This document shows, in pieces, positions 1 through 8,008 of a stretch of DNA of 64,000 nt (within the stretch, counting starts at the first letter, position 1; each line of letters starts with the position of its first letter). Origin of the DNA: Acidimicrobiaceae bacterium RAAP-2 (GTDB taxonomy: Bacteria > Actinomycetota > Acidimicrobiia > Acidimicrobiales > RAAP-2); NCBI GenBank assembly GCA_001443545.1, contig LMAD01000008.1:9984-73983 (forward strand). The letters are read 5' to 3'. A program made the translations under genes and the position numbers. Below the pieces are notes generated by a model. It was not told the DNA's origin and made no database searches. It saw only the letters and a list, made by a program, of their open reading frames with translations.

Positions 1-50
1 GATTGCATGGATGTAGCGTAGGGCCTTCGTCGCTCATCGGGCAATCGCTC

Positions 51-56
51 TAGGCT
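51..56 (+). promoter_or_regulatory. -10-like hexamer of nadD (leaderless start)
   Basis: TAGGCT lies 6 bases before the nadD GTG and no Shine-Dalgarno sequence fits in the gap. This spacing would place the transcription start at or next to the start codon, giving a leaderless mRNA. The same arrangement recurs before many genes in this window. No convincing -35 box was identified. Confidence 0.45.
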
Positions 57-62
57 TGGCCC

Positions 63-632
63 GTGACACTACGGCGCCTCGGTCTCTTTGGGGGGACCTT
101 CGACCCGCCACACTTCGGCCACGTCGCGGCCCTGCGAGCGGCGGCGCGAACCCATCGGTTCAATCGCATCGAGGTCACGGTGGCGGGCGACCCCTACCAA
201 AAGAGCGTCCAGGGGGCGGTCCGGCCCGCTCCACTACGCCTGGCCATGGCGGTGGTCGCCTTCGAGGGGCTCGACCTCGTCGAGGTTTCGGACCGCGAGA
301 TACGTCGCGCCGGGCCGTCCTACACGATTGATACGGTGCGCGAGTTGCTCGAAGAGGCCGATGAGGTCGACCTCATCATCGGGGCGGATTTGGCGTCCCA
401 ACTCGACCGATGGCACGAGGCCGCCGCGCTTCGGTCGCTGGTTCGCGTCGGCGTTGTTCCTCGACCGGGCGGCCAGTCCGTGATGCCCTCGGGCTGGATC
501 AGTTACGAAATCGCCATGGAGCCGGTCGATCTGTCGAGTACTTACATCCGCGATTCCCATCCCAACCGCGCGAATCTCCGAGATTTCGTTCCCGATGGTG
601 TAATTCCGCTCTACGAAGGATTTCGGGGATAA
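63..632 (+). CDS. nadD: nicotinate-nucleotide adenylyltransferase NadD
   Basis: NadD transfers AMP from ATP to nicotinate mononucleotide to form deamido-NAD in cytosolic NAD synthesis. The 189-residue protein opens with the nucleotidyltransferase signature GGTFDPPHFGH (residues 10-20) and ends with SSTYIR (about 158-163), the ISSTxIR motif of the family. Length is normal. The GTG start follows a -10-like TAGGCT at 6 bases with no ribosome binding site, so translation is probably leaderless. It is followed closely by a small membrane protein and rsfS, the usual nadD-rsfS neighbourhood. Confidence 0.95.
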   Translation: MTLRRLGLFGGTFDPPHFGHVAALRAAARTHRFNRIEVTVAGDPYQKSVQGAVRPAPLRLAMAVVAFEGLDLVEVSDREIRRAGPSYTIDTVRELLEEADEVDLIIGADLASQLDRWHEAAALRSLVRVGVVPRPGGQSVMPSGWISYEIAMEPVDLSSTYIRDSHPNRANLRDFVPDGVIPLYEGFRG

Positions 633-635
633 GGT

Positions 636-824
636 TTGGCGGTCATGGCGGTTCGAAACTTTGATGTGACTAGTTCGCGCGCGGCGCGCTACGCGACCCT
701 CGAACCCGCACCTCGCGGACGGGTCGACGCACGTCGAACGAAGCAGCGGTGGGCGATGGTGGCGATTGGTGGCCTCGCGGCTCCCTTCGTCGCGGTCGTC
801 ATCGTGATCGGGGTGGTCCACTGA
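636..824 (+). CDS. small tail-anchored membrane protein, unknown function
   Basis: This 59-62 residue protein is not recognised as a named family. TTG at 636 or ATG at 645 can start it; the ATG gives 59 residues and is slightly preferred. A basic N-terminal half (several Arg and Lys) is followed by one hydrophobic segment of about 22 residues at the extreme C-terminus, so it would be a tail-anchored inner-membrane protein. It sits 3-12 bases after nadD and its TGA lies about 20 bases before the likely rsfS start, so the three are probably co-transcribed. Function cannot be assigned from sequence. Confidence 0.6.
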   Translation: MAVMAVRNFDVTSSRAARYATLEPAPRGRVDARRTKQRWAMVAIGGLAAPFVAVVIVIGVVH

Positions 825-844
825 GCGAGATCGCGCCCGGCAAC

Positions 845-1219
845 GTGGTGGCGCCCGGAGTCTTCGCGGCCTTCGTGTCGGAGCTCGTGAACGCAGCCGT
901 CGTCGGCGCCGATGAGAAGGCTGCGTTGGACGTCGTCGTTTTGGACATGCGCCCGCTCGTCGACTCCTTTGATGCACTGGTGATCGCGTCGGGAAGCACG
1001 GACCGTCAGGTTCGCGCCATCGCCGAGGAAGTCGAGCGACGGGTTGCCCAGGTGCTGGACTATCGACCACTTCGCGTCGAGGGCGCAGTCGAAGCGCAGT
1101 GGATTGCCCTGGACTACGGCGACGTGATCGTGCACGTGCTCGATTCCTCGACTCGCGATTTCTACGACCTCGAACATCTGTGGAGTGCGGCGACGTCCTA
1201 TCGCCCCATCAGCCGTTGA
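845..1219 (+). CDS. rsfS: ribosomal silencing factor RsfS
   Basis: RsfS binds uL14 on the 50S subunit and blocks subunit joining when nutrients are short. The core shows the family pattern: a DVVVLD strand, the DSFDALVIASGS segment, an R-Q-V-R-A-I-A-EEVE helix, and WIALDYGDVIVHVLD followed by FYDLEHLW near the C-terminus. The open frame extends upstream to 749, but that part is in the shadow of the preceding gene. GTG 845 or 848 gives about 124 residues, matching the family. Its end overlaps the convergent lipoprotein gene by 11 bases. Confidence 0.9.
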   Translation: MVAPGVFAAFVSELVNAAVVGADEKAALDVVVLDMRPLVDSFDALVIASGSTDRQVRAIAEEVERRVAQVLDYRPLRVEGAVEAQWIALDYGDVIVHVLDSSTRDFYDLEHLWSAATSYRPISR

Positions 1220-1787
1220 GCAGCGATTGAAAATCGTTGGCGGTGACGAGTTCGCTCGACGTGCCGTTGGGGAGTGGTAGTCGCTCCGGTACCCCGTTGA
1301 CGGTGACGCGAATCCCGTGCGTCGCCCCTACGCCAAACGCGGTGAGCGTCAACTGACCGACGGCGAGAATGAGCTGCCGGTACGGAATGGTCGACAGGGA
1401 GCGAGTGAGGTCGATGACGCCGACTCCGTGAACGACCGTTGCCTGGGTGACGACGAGGTTGCTAGGCAACGCGCTCGTGTATCCGGTGCCGACCTCGATG
1501 TCGGTGGGGCCGAGGATGAGTTCACGCAGTACCGAAGACAGCGTTGGCGGCGACGGGACGATTCGACTCGAAGGGGCGAGGTGTCCGGTGGCGTCGACGA
1601 TGTAGACCGGCTGGGTAATGAAGATGACGTGACCATTCCCGGTACCAGGAATGGTCCTGCCGAGCAGGCCCAATGGAACCAGACCGGGATTGATGCGCGA
1701 CGGTGCCTTGGACGTCGGCACCAAGGTGCACGAGCTCAGGAGTACTGAAGCGATGGCGAGTCCGGCGACCGCCCGCGCGCGAGTCAT
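1209..1787 (-). CDS. GerMN-domain lipoprotein, LpqB-like
   Basis: A 192-residue exported lipoprotein. The N-terminal signal ends in a lipobox LLSSC with Cys20 as the lipidation site. The rest resembles a GerMN domain: a repeated GP...P.GT.....LP segment, a hydrophobic V.GVGVIDLT strand and a C-terminal VTVNG strand. It overlaps the histidine kinase by 4 bases. In mycobacteria mtrA-mtrB is followed by lpqB, whose product has GerMN plus a beta-propeller; here the propeller is absent, so this is a shortened analogue. It probably modulates the kinase at the outer face of the membrane (inference). Confidence 0.75.
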   Translation of the reverse strand: MTRARAVAGLAIASVLLSSCTLVPTSKAPSRINPGLVPLGLLGRTIPGTGNGHVIFITQPVYIVDATGHLAPSSRIVPSPPTLSSVLRELILGPTDIEVGTGYTSALPSNLVVTQATVVHGVGVIDLTRSLSTIPYRQLILAVGQLTLTAFGVGATHGIRVTVNGVPERLPLPNGTSSELVTANDFQSLLNG

Positions 1788-3175
1788 TCCGTCACCTCCT
1801 CAGAGATTGGCAGGCGTATCTGGATTCGGGTGCCACCTTCGGGGCTGTCCAGGGCGCTGATTGTTCCTCCGAAGGCCGAGACGTGGTCGCGCACCAGGGC
1901 GAGACCGAGACCGGTTCCGCGCACCACGCCGCGGTCGTTCGCCGCGCGGCCACGGAAGAATCGATCAAAGATCAGGTCCCGTTCGTTCGCTGCGATACCG
2001 GGCCCGTCGTCGTCCACGTTGATGATGAGTTGGTCCTCGACCTCGTCGATGCGAATCGCGATCACGCCGTGGGCGTAGCGTTCGGCGTTCGAGACGAGGT
2101 TGGTCATGATCCGTTCGAAGCGACGACGGTCTACGTGCACGTAGGGATCGTGGACGGCGGCGTCCACCTGGATGAGCGGGACGGGTAGCCCGTGGCGCTG
2201 GGCGGCGCTACGGGCCGACTGGCGGACGAGTTCGATGGCGGGCACGTGCTCGATGACGTGGGGGGCGGCGCCCGCGTCGATGCGGGCCAGTTCGAGCAGG
2301 TCGTCCACCAGCGACTGGAAGATCGCGAGGTCCGCGATGAGCAGGTCGAGACTCTCTCTTCCGGCAATCGATAGATCGCCCCGGTGCTGCTGCAGGACCG
2401 ACGCGGTGGTCGCGAGTGTGGTGAGGGGCGAACGCAGCTCGTGACTAACGTCGCTCGCGAACCGTGCGTCGCGCTCGAGGCGGTCCACGAGACGACTCAC
2501 CATCGTGTTGAACGACTCAGTCAACTGTTCGACTTCCTTGTCGGCCTGGGTGATTGATAGTCGGGTCGTCAGATCTCCGTCAGCGATCGCCGCAGCCGCC
2601 AACGACACCCGCTCGAGTGGGCGCACGGCGCGTCGCGAGACCCAGAGTCCACCGGCGAGTCCAATAAGCGACGTGAGCACGGCACCGAGTCCGAGCACGG
2701 TGACCAGGGTGCGCAACGTGCTCTCCAGGCCGTCGAGCTTGAACACCTCAAAGACCTGGGTCTCGACCGCGGGGATGGGGACGCCGACGACGAAGATGAG
2801 CCGACCCTGGACGTCGAGGGTCTGCTGGACCACGTGGCCGTGGTCGACCATGGCGATGATCGTATGCGTGACGTCGGCGATGGCGGCCCCGTTGCTGCGC
2901 GACAGCCACTGGAGATGCGTATGGACCAGGATGCTCGAATCCGTCGCCCGTTCGATCGAGTTGAGCTGGTTGGCGAGGTCGGGGGGTGAGGAGTACAGCG
3001 TCGAGCGGATGAGTGCCGCGTTCACGTAGCTCTGTTTCAAGTCGGTCTGTTGCTGATTGTTGATGAGGACGCGTTGGATGCCGAGGAACGTGACGGTCAC
3101 GAAGACTGAGCTCAACAAGAGGGAACTCAATCCGAAGGTGACGAGCAGGCGCAGACGAAGGCTCCGGCGCCGCAT
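1784..3175 (-). CDS. sensor histidine kinase, MtrB-like
   Basis: Membrane sensor of a two-component system, 463 residues. Visible order: transmembrane helix 1 (about 11-33), an extracytoplasmic region to about 155, transmembrane helix 2 (about 156-179), HAMP (about 178-232), HisKA with phospho-acceptor His245 in SHELRSP, then HATPase_c with an N-box (NAERYAHG), DDGPGI and GTGLGLALV. The start ATG overlaps the stop of the regulator gene by one base (3175). A lipoprotein gene overlaps its end by 4 bases. Order and content match MtrA-MtrB-LpqB, which in actinobacteria controls cell-wall and division genes; the exact stimulus is unknown. Confidence 0.88.
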   Translation of the reverse strand: MRRRSLRLRLLVTFGLSSLLLSSVFVTVTFLGIQRVLINNQQQTDLKQSYVNAALIRSTLYSSPPDLANQLNSIERATDSSILVHTHLQWLSRSNGAAIADVTHTIIAMVDHGHVVQQTLDVQGRLIFVVGVPIPAVETQVFEVFKLDGLESTLRTLVTVLGLGAVLTSLIGLAGGLWVSRRAVRPLERVSLAAAAIADGDLTTRLSITQADKEVEQLTESFNTMVSRLVDRLERDARFASDVSHELRSPLTTLATTASVLQQHRGDLSIAGRESLDLLIADLAIFQSLVDDLLELARIDAGAAPHVIEHVPAIELVRQSARSAAQRHGLPVPLIQVDAAVHDPYVHVDRRRFERIMTNLVSNAERYAHGVIAIRIDEVEDQLIINVDDDGPGIAANERDLIFDRFFRGRAANDRGVVRGTGLGLALVRDHVSAFGGTISALDSPEGGTRIQIRLPISEEVTE

Positions 3176-3867
3176 TACAGCACCAGCTTGTACCCCGCCC
3201 CGCGCACGGTCACCAAGAAGTTTGGGTTGCTCGGGTCGGGTTCGATCTTGGTTCGTAGCCGGCGAATGTGCACGTCGACCAATCGACTGTCGCCGAAATA
3301 GTCGTATCCCCAGACCCGCTCAAGGAGATCCTCGCGCGAAAGCACGCGCCCCTCGGCCGATGCCAAATCGATGAGAAGACGGAACTCGGTCGAGGTGAGA
3401 TGGAGCTCGGTGCCGTCGTCGTGGCGCACGACGCCTTCTTCTGGCACAACGTACAAATCGCCCAGCTTGAAGGAATGCGTTGTTTTGTCGGGTCGGCGCC
3501 GCAGGTGGGCCCGTACCCGCGCCAATAGTTCCTCGGGAATGAACGGCTTCGTCACGTAGTCGTCGGCACCGGATTCGAGGCCGAGCACGACGTCGGCGGT
3601 GTCGTCGCGCGCCGACACGATCACGATCGGTAGATCGCTCGATTCCCGTAACGACTGGCACGTCTCGAAGCCGGTCATCCCGGGCAGCATGACGTCGACG
3701 ATGGCGAGATCGGAGGTCATCCGTTGGAACAGCGCGATACCCACCTCGCCCGTCGACGCATCGTCCACGGTGAAACCTTCTCCTTCGAACATCAAGCGAA
3801 GGGCCGTCCGAATGTGGTCGTCGTCCTCAATGATCAGGATTCGCGGCACCAACACTCCTTTGGTCAT
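3175..3867 (-). CDS. OmpR/PhoB-family response regulator, MtrA-like
   Basis: DNA-binding response regulator of 230 residues. The receiver domain has the acidic pair EDDD (14-17), phospho-acceptor Asp58 in VDVMLPGMTG and the conserved Lys in TKPF. A C-terminal winged helix (about 135-230) ends with the typical VRGAGYKL strand. Start is either ATG 3867 or GTG 3849; the GTG has AAAGGAG five bases upstream and gives a shorter 224-residue protein beginning at the first beta strand. It is transcribed divergently from the xerC-like gene with about 50 bases between, and is translationally linked to the kinase. Confidence 0.9.
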   Translation of the reverse strand: MTKGVLVPRILIIEDDDHIRTALRLMFEGEGFTVDDASTGEVGIALFQRMTSDLAIVDVMLPGMTGFETCQSLRESSDLPIVIVSARDDTADVVLGLESGADDYVTKPFIPEELLARVRAHLRRRPDKTTHSFKLGDLYVVPEEGVVRHDDGTELHLTSTEFRLLIDLASAEGRVLSREDLLERVWGYDYFGDSRLVDVHIRRLRTKIEPDPSNPNFLVTVRGAGYKLVL

Positions 3868-3921
3868 GGCCAGACTACCCAGGTCATCGGGCGGGACCGA
3901 GGCTATGGGTAACGTAGGGGC

Positions 3922-4830
3922 GTGTCGGAGCCGCGAGGTGACCAGGGGCCCACGTCGGTGTGGGCCGTGGAAGGGTTTACCGCCATGTTGCGCGCTGCTG
4001 ACCGGTCTCCCGCCACGGTGGTCGCTTACGGTGGCGACGTGGCTCGGTTCATCGACTGGGCTGTCTCGAACAATCTGGGCGAACCCGCCGCAGTCAGCAC
4101 CCGCGACCTGCGGTCCTACCTCGTCGCGTTGACCGAACGGGGAGACGCCCGAAGCTCCATCGGGCGCCGACGAGCCTCGCTGCGCACGTACTTCGCCTGG
4201 CTCGCCGATCGCGGCCTGATCCCAACGGATCCCTCTGCTCGGCTGTTGGCGCCCCGGCCGACCCTGACGCTGCCCACCGTGGTGGTTCGTGAACAGCTGG
4301 AATCACTCCTGGACGAGGAGTGGGGCGACGACGAGTGGGCATTGCTGGACCGGGCCGTCTGCGAGGTCCTGTACGGCGCGGGGCTGCGGGTTTCGGAGCT
4401 TTGCGGGCTCGATCGGTCCAGCGTCGACTGGTCGCGCCAACTGCTGCGCGTGATGGGTAAGGGTCGCAAGGAACGACTGGTCCCCTTACACGACCGCGGT
4501 TTCGGAGCTATTCGGATCTGGCTGGATGAGGGGCGCGACGAAGTCGCCACCGAGGAGTCGCCGGCCGACGCGCTCTTCCTCAATCGCCGGAGCCGGCGTC
4601 TCGGTCCACGTGACGTGCGCCGAATCTTGGATCGACGCGTTGCTCGGGGCCACGTCTATCCCCACGCACTACGTCACACCTACGCGACGCACCTCTTGGA
4701 AGGCGGCGCGGATTTGCGCGTGGTTCAGGAGCTCCTTGGCCACGAGAGCCTCACCACCACTCAGCTGTATACCCACGTCTCGAAGTCGCGGCTGCAGAGC
4801 GTGCATCGTCAGACTCATCCTCGGGGCTGA
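3922..4830 (+). CDS. xerC: tyrosine recombinase XerC/XerD
   Basis: Site-specific recombinase, 302 residues, that would resolve chromosome dimers at dif. An N-terminal SAM-like core-binding domain (about 12-100) precedes the catalytic domain with Arg156 (RVSEL), Lys180 (GKGRKERLVPL), His248-Arg251 (HALRH), His274 (LLGHES) and nucleophile Tyr283 (LYTH). All catalytic residues are present. The GTG start follows TAACGT at 6 bases without a ribosome binding site. Location just upstream of rpsB is common for xerC in actinobacteria, so this is the housekeeping enzyme and not a phage or island integrase. XerC versus XerD cannot be settled from one copy. Confidence 0.88.
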   Translation: MSEPRGDQGPTSVWAVEGFTAMLRAADRSPATVVAYGGDVARFIDWAVSNNLGEPAAVSTRDLRSYLVALTERGDARSSIGRRRASLRTYFAWLADRGLIPTDPSARLLAPRPTLTLPTVVVREQLESLLDEEWGDDEWALLDRAVCEVLYGAGLRVSELCGLDRSSVDWSRQLLRVMGKGRKERLVPLHDRGFGAIRIWLDEGRDEVATEESPADALFLNRRSRRLGPRDVRRILDRRVARGHVYPHALRHTYATHLLEGGADLRVVQELLGHESLTTTQLYTHVSKSRLQSVHRQTHPRG

Positions 4831-4953
4831 ATCGACTAGCATGGCTGGAGCCCTCCCACCGTGGGCGGGTAATTGATTGGGCCCTGGGGTTTCGTGCGGT
4901 CACCGTTCGCGGTGCTCCCCAAGGCGTCAGTAACCGAACGGAAGGATACGAAC

Positions 4954-5898
4954 GTGGCGTTGGTCACACTTCAGGAACTACTGGATTCAGGCGTGCACTT
5001 CGGGCACCAGACCCGTCGTTGGAACCCCAAAATGCGTCGATTCATCCTCGGCGAACGCAATGGGATCTACCTCATTGACCTGCGCAAGACGCTCGCGGGT
5101 ATCGAATCGAGTTACGGCTACGTACGCGAGTTGGTCGCCAATGGTGGCACCATCCTCTTCGTTGGCACGAAAAAGCAGACCCAGGGGCCCATCGCGGACT
5201 ACGCACAGGCCTGTGGTATGCCCTTCGTCAACCAGCGTTGGCTCGGTGGCATGCTCACCAACTTCTCAACCGTCGCTGGACGCGTGAAGCGAATGGGCGA
5301 ACTGCGCACGATGCAGCGCGCGGGTGACTTTGAGAATATGCCGAAGCGCGAGGCTCTTCGCCACTCGCGCGAACTTGAGAAGCTCGACCGCAACCTCAGT
5401 GGTATCGCGAACCTCGACCGGGTGCCCGACGCCGTCTTCGTCATCGATACGAAGAAAGAGCACATCGCCGTGACTGAAGCTCGCAAGCTCGGACTCCCCG
5501 TTGTGGCGGTGGTAGACACCAACTGCGACCCCGACATTATCGACTACGTCATTCCGGGCAACGATGACGCCATCCGAGCCGGTGCGCTCCTTTGTCGCCT
5601 GATGGCCGACGCAGTGACGGAAGGACGTTTCATTCGTCAGAACCGTGGGGCTGCCATGAAGGCGGCCGCCGCGGCAGTGGCCAGTGCCGCACCCGCGGCT
5701 GCGACCGTGGTCGAAGAGACGGTGTCCGCCCCCGTCGAGGAAACCCCTGTCGCCCCCGTCGACGAGACGGTGTCGGCCCCGGTCGACGAAACCCCTGTCG
5801 CCCCCGTCGAGGAGACGGCAGGCGCTGCGAAGTCGGTAGCCAGTGAAACTGAGGGCGACCACGTCGCTGAGTCCGACGAGACTGCGGCCAACGCGTAA
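4954..5898 (+). CDS. rpsB: 30S ribosomal protein S2 with acidic C-terminal repeats
   Basis: Ribosomal protein uS2 of the small-subunit head. Start GTG 4954 is chosen because GGAAGGA sits just upstream and the protein then begins directly with the family N-terminus ([14 protein letters not shown]); the frame is open further upstream but unlike S2. The conserved core ([38 protein letters not shown]) ends near residue 235. A low-complexity tail follows: an Ala run, then repeats built from VEETVSAP and VDETPVAP. rpsB leads the rpsB-tsf-pyrH-frr cluster. Confidence 0.96.
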   Translation: MALVTLQELLDSGVHFGHQTRRWNPKMRRFILGERNGIYLIDLRKTLAGIESSYGYVRELVANGGTILFVGTKKQTQGPIADYAQACGMPFVNQRWLGGMLTNFSTVAGRVKRMGELRTMQRAGDFENMPKREALRHSRELEKLDRNLSGIANLDRVPDAVFVIDTKKEHIAVTEARKLGLPVVAVVDTNCDPDIIDYVIPGNDDAIRAGALLCRLMADAVTEGRFIRQNRGAAMKAAAAAVASAAPAAATVVEETVSAPVEETPVAPVDETVSAPVDETPVAPVEETAGAAKSVASETEGDHVAESDETAANA

Positions 5899-5934
5899 GT
5901 CGATTGACGACGAGAACAACGGAGGAGAATCAAG

Positions 5935-6726
5935 GTGGCAATCACCGCAAAGGACGTCCAGACCCTGCGCCAGTCGACGGGAGTCGGGATGATGGACGCA
6001 AAAAAAGCACTCGAAGCGAACAACGGTGACATGGAAGCCGCGACGCAGTGGCTCCGCGTACAAGGGTTGGCCTCAGCGGCCAAGCGCTCCGACCGAATCG
6101 CTGGCGAAGGCGCCGTCGCGGTGGTCCGCGATGGTAACGCCGCCGGCATCGTCGAACTTCGTTGTGAGACGGACTTCGTAGCGAAATCTGAGGAGTTCGT
6201 GGGTCTCGTCGACGAGATTGCCGCGCGGGTCGCCGCAGAAGGCGAAGGCGCGACAGCACAGTTCCAAGATCGACTTGAGACGCTCCTGACGACGCTTAAG
6301 GAGAACATCTCCCTCGGTCGCGTTTTTCGGGTCGAGGCCGGCGACGGGGAAGTCGTTGAAACGTACATCCATCAACAGTCGGGCCGCGGTGTCAACGCCG
6401 TCGCCGTCGTCGTACGTGGCGCGGATCGTGACGTCGCCCACGAGGTTGCCGTGCACATCGCCTTCGCTAAGCCGTTGTACCTGAAACGTGAAGATGTCCC
6501 GAGCGCTGAGGTGGACGCTGAGCGTGCGACGGTGGAGGAGATTTCGCGCAACGAGGGCAAGCCAGAGGCCGCCCTGCCGAAGATCATCGAAGGTCGGCTC
6601 AATGGCTGGTTCAAGGAGCGCGTGCTGCTAGAACAGGCGTACGTGAAGGATGAGAAGCAGACCATCGAGCAGTATCTGCACGGCGCCACGATTACGGCGT
6701 TCGCGCAGGTGGTCGTCGGAGGCTAA
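5935..6726 (+). CDS. tsf: translation elongation factor Ts
   Basis: EF-Ts is the nucleotide exchange factor for EF-Tu. The 263-residue protein starts with the UBA-like domain (KDVQTLRQSTGVGMMDAKKAL) and keeps the TDFVAK motif of the core that disrupts Mg binding in EF-Tu, followed by the two core subdomains. Length is slightly short of E. coli EF-Ts and typical of actinobacteria. GTG 5935 has GGAGGAGAA upstream. It lies 36 bases after rpsB and 2 bases before pyrH, a conserved operon order. Confidence 0.96.
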   Translation: MAITAKDVQTLRQSTGVGMMDAKKALEANNGDMEAATQWLRVQGLASAAKRSDRIAGEGAVAVVRDGNAAGIVELRCETDFVAKSEEFVGLVDEIAARVAAEGEGATAQFQDRLETLLTTLKENISLGRVFRVEAGDGEVVETYIHQQSGRGVNAVAVVVRGADRDVAHEVAVHIAFAKPLYLKREDVPSAEVDAERATVEEISRNEGKPEAALPKIIEGRLNGWFKERVLLEQAYVKDEKQTIEQYLHGATITAFAQVVVGG

Positions 6727-6728
6727 CG

Positions 6729-7439
6729 GTGCGACGAGTCGTCTTGAAGTTGTCGGGAGAGGCGCTCGCCTCAGCCGCCAGCGACGAGACGATCGATGCG
6801 TCGACCGTGGATTTTCTCGCCACCGAAGTGGCGCAGGCGATGGATCGCGGTGGCTTGGAGTTGGCGGTCGTCGTCGGGGGTGGCAACATCTGGCGCGGTG
6901 CCACCGGCGCGATGGCCGGCATGAATCGAGCGAACTCGGACCTCATGGGAATGCTAGGCACCGTCATCAACGCCTTGGCCCTGCAGGACGCCATGGAAAC
7001 TCACGGACGCGCCACGCGAGTGATGTCGGCGATCGGAATGGATCAGGTGGCTGAGCCGTACATTCGCCGGCGCGCGGTTCGGCACTTGGAGAAGGGTCGC
7101 GTCGTGATTTTCGCGGCCGGTATGGGTAACCCCTACTTCACGACCGACACTCCGGCGGCCCAGCGTGCCGCGGAGATCGAGGCCGAGGTCGTTCTGAAGG
7201 GTACCCACGGTGGCGTTGATGGGGTGTACAGCGAGGATCCGCGCGTCAATCCCGCGGCGGTTCGCTTCGAAGAGATCTCCTTCAATGAGGTCATCGCGAA
7301 GGACTTGAGGGTGATGGACATGACGGCGATTACGTTCTGCAAGGACAATCACTTGCCAATCCGAGTGTTCGACCTGATGGCTCCGGGTAATCTTGGTCGC
7401 GCGCTCGACGGTCACGCCGTCGGTACGCTGGTGAAGTAA
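6729..7439 (+). CDS. pyrH: uridylate kinase PyrH
   Basis: UMP kinase of the amino-acid-kinase fold, phosphorylating UMP to UDP with ATP for pyrimidine and cell-wall nucleotide supply. The N-terminal LKLSGEAL loop, VVGGGNIWRG, the DTPAAQRA region and KGTHGGVDGVYSEDPR are all present within 236 residues, the normal length. The GTG start follows the tsf stop by 2 bases, and the TAA stop shares its last base with the frr ATG, so translation of the three genes is probably coupled. Confidence 0.96.
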   Translation: MRRVVLKLSGEALASAASDETIDASTVDFLATEVAQAMDRGGLELAVVVGGGNIWRGATGAMAGMNRANSDLMGMLGTVINALALQDAMETHGRATRVMSAIGMDQVAEPYIRRRAVRHLEKGRVVIFAAGMGNPYFTTDTPAAQRAAEIEAEVVLKGTHGGVDGVYSEDPRVNPAAVRFEEISFNEVIAKDLRVMDMTAITFCKDNHLPIRVFDLMAPGNLGRALDGHAVGTLVK

Positions 7440-8008
7440 TGGATAACGAACTCGTCGATCTGGTAATGGATGACACCCGCGAGAAGATGGCGCGCGCGAT
7501 TGAACATGTGAAGGGCGAGTTCGCCTCGGTCCGTACGGGTCGCGCGTCGTCGGCCCTGATCGAGAATCTGCTGGTCGACTACTACGGGTCCGAAACCCCC
7601 TTGAAGCAGTTGGCGAATTTCTCGGTACCCGAACCACGACTCTTGATCGTTTCGCCGTTTGACAAGGGTGCCATGGGGGCCATCGAGAAGGCGATCGGCA
7701 ACGCGGACCTTGGGCTGAACCCGTCCAACGATGGACACATCATTCGACTCACGTTCCCCACACTGACCGAGGAGCGTCGAAAGGCGTTCGTGAAGATCGT
7801 GCGAACCAAGGCGGAAGAGGGCAAAGTTGCGTTGCGGGGTATCCGCCGTCACGCCCGTCAGGAACTGGAGACCCTCGAGAAGGACCAGGGGCTGCCCAAA
7901 GACGAGATCGAGCGTCTGGAGAAGGTGCTCGACAAGATGACCCAAGACGACGTCGCGAAGGTGGACGAATTGTTGGCCCACAAGGAGCAAGAACTTCTTG
8001 AAGTCTGA
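7439..8008 (+). CDS. frr: ribosome recycling factor
   Basis: RRF splits post-termination ribosomes together with EF-G. The 189-residue protein shows the domain I start (EKMARAIEHVKGEFASVRTGRAS), the domain II hinge region with LKQLANFSVPEPR, and the long C-terminal helix KIVRTKAEEGKVALRGIRR. Length is standard. Its ATG overlaps the pyrH stop by one base and its own 3' end overlaps the cdsA TTG start by 11 bases. Confidence 0.96.
   Translation: MDNELVDLVMDDTREKMARAIEHVKGEFASVRTGRASSALIENLLVDYYGSETPLKQLANFSVPEPRLLIVSPFDKGAMGAIEKAIGNADLGLNPSNDGHIIRLTFPTLTEERRKAFVKIVRTKAEEGKVALRGIRRHARQELETLEKDQGLPKDEIERLEKVLDKMTQDDVAKVDELLAHKEQELLEV

Noticed and set aside
3922..4830. xerC-like gene as the integrase of the tRNA-Cys island
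   Set aside because: It lies 53 kb away in the conserved actinobacterial xerC-rpsB position and has the housekeeping Xer length and motifs.
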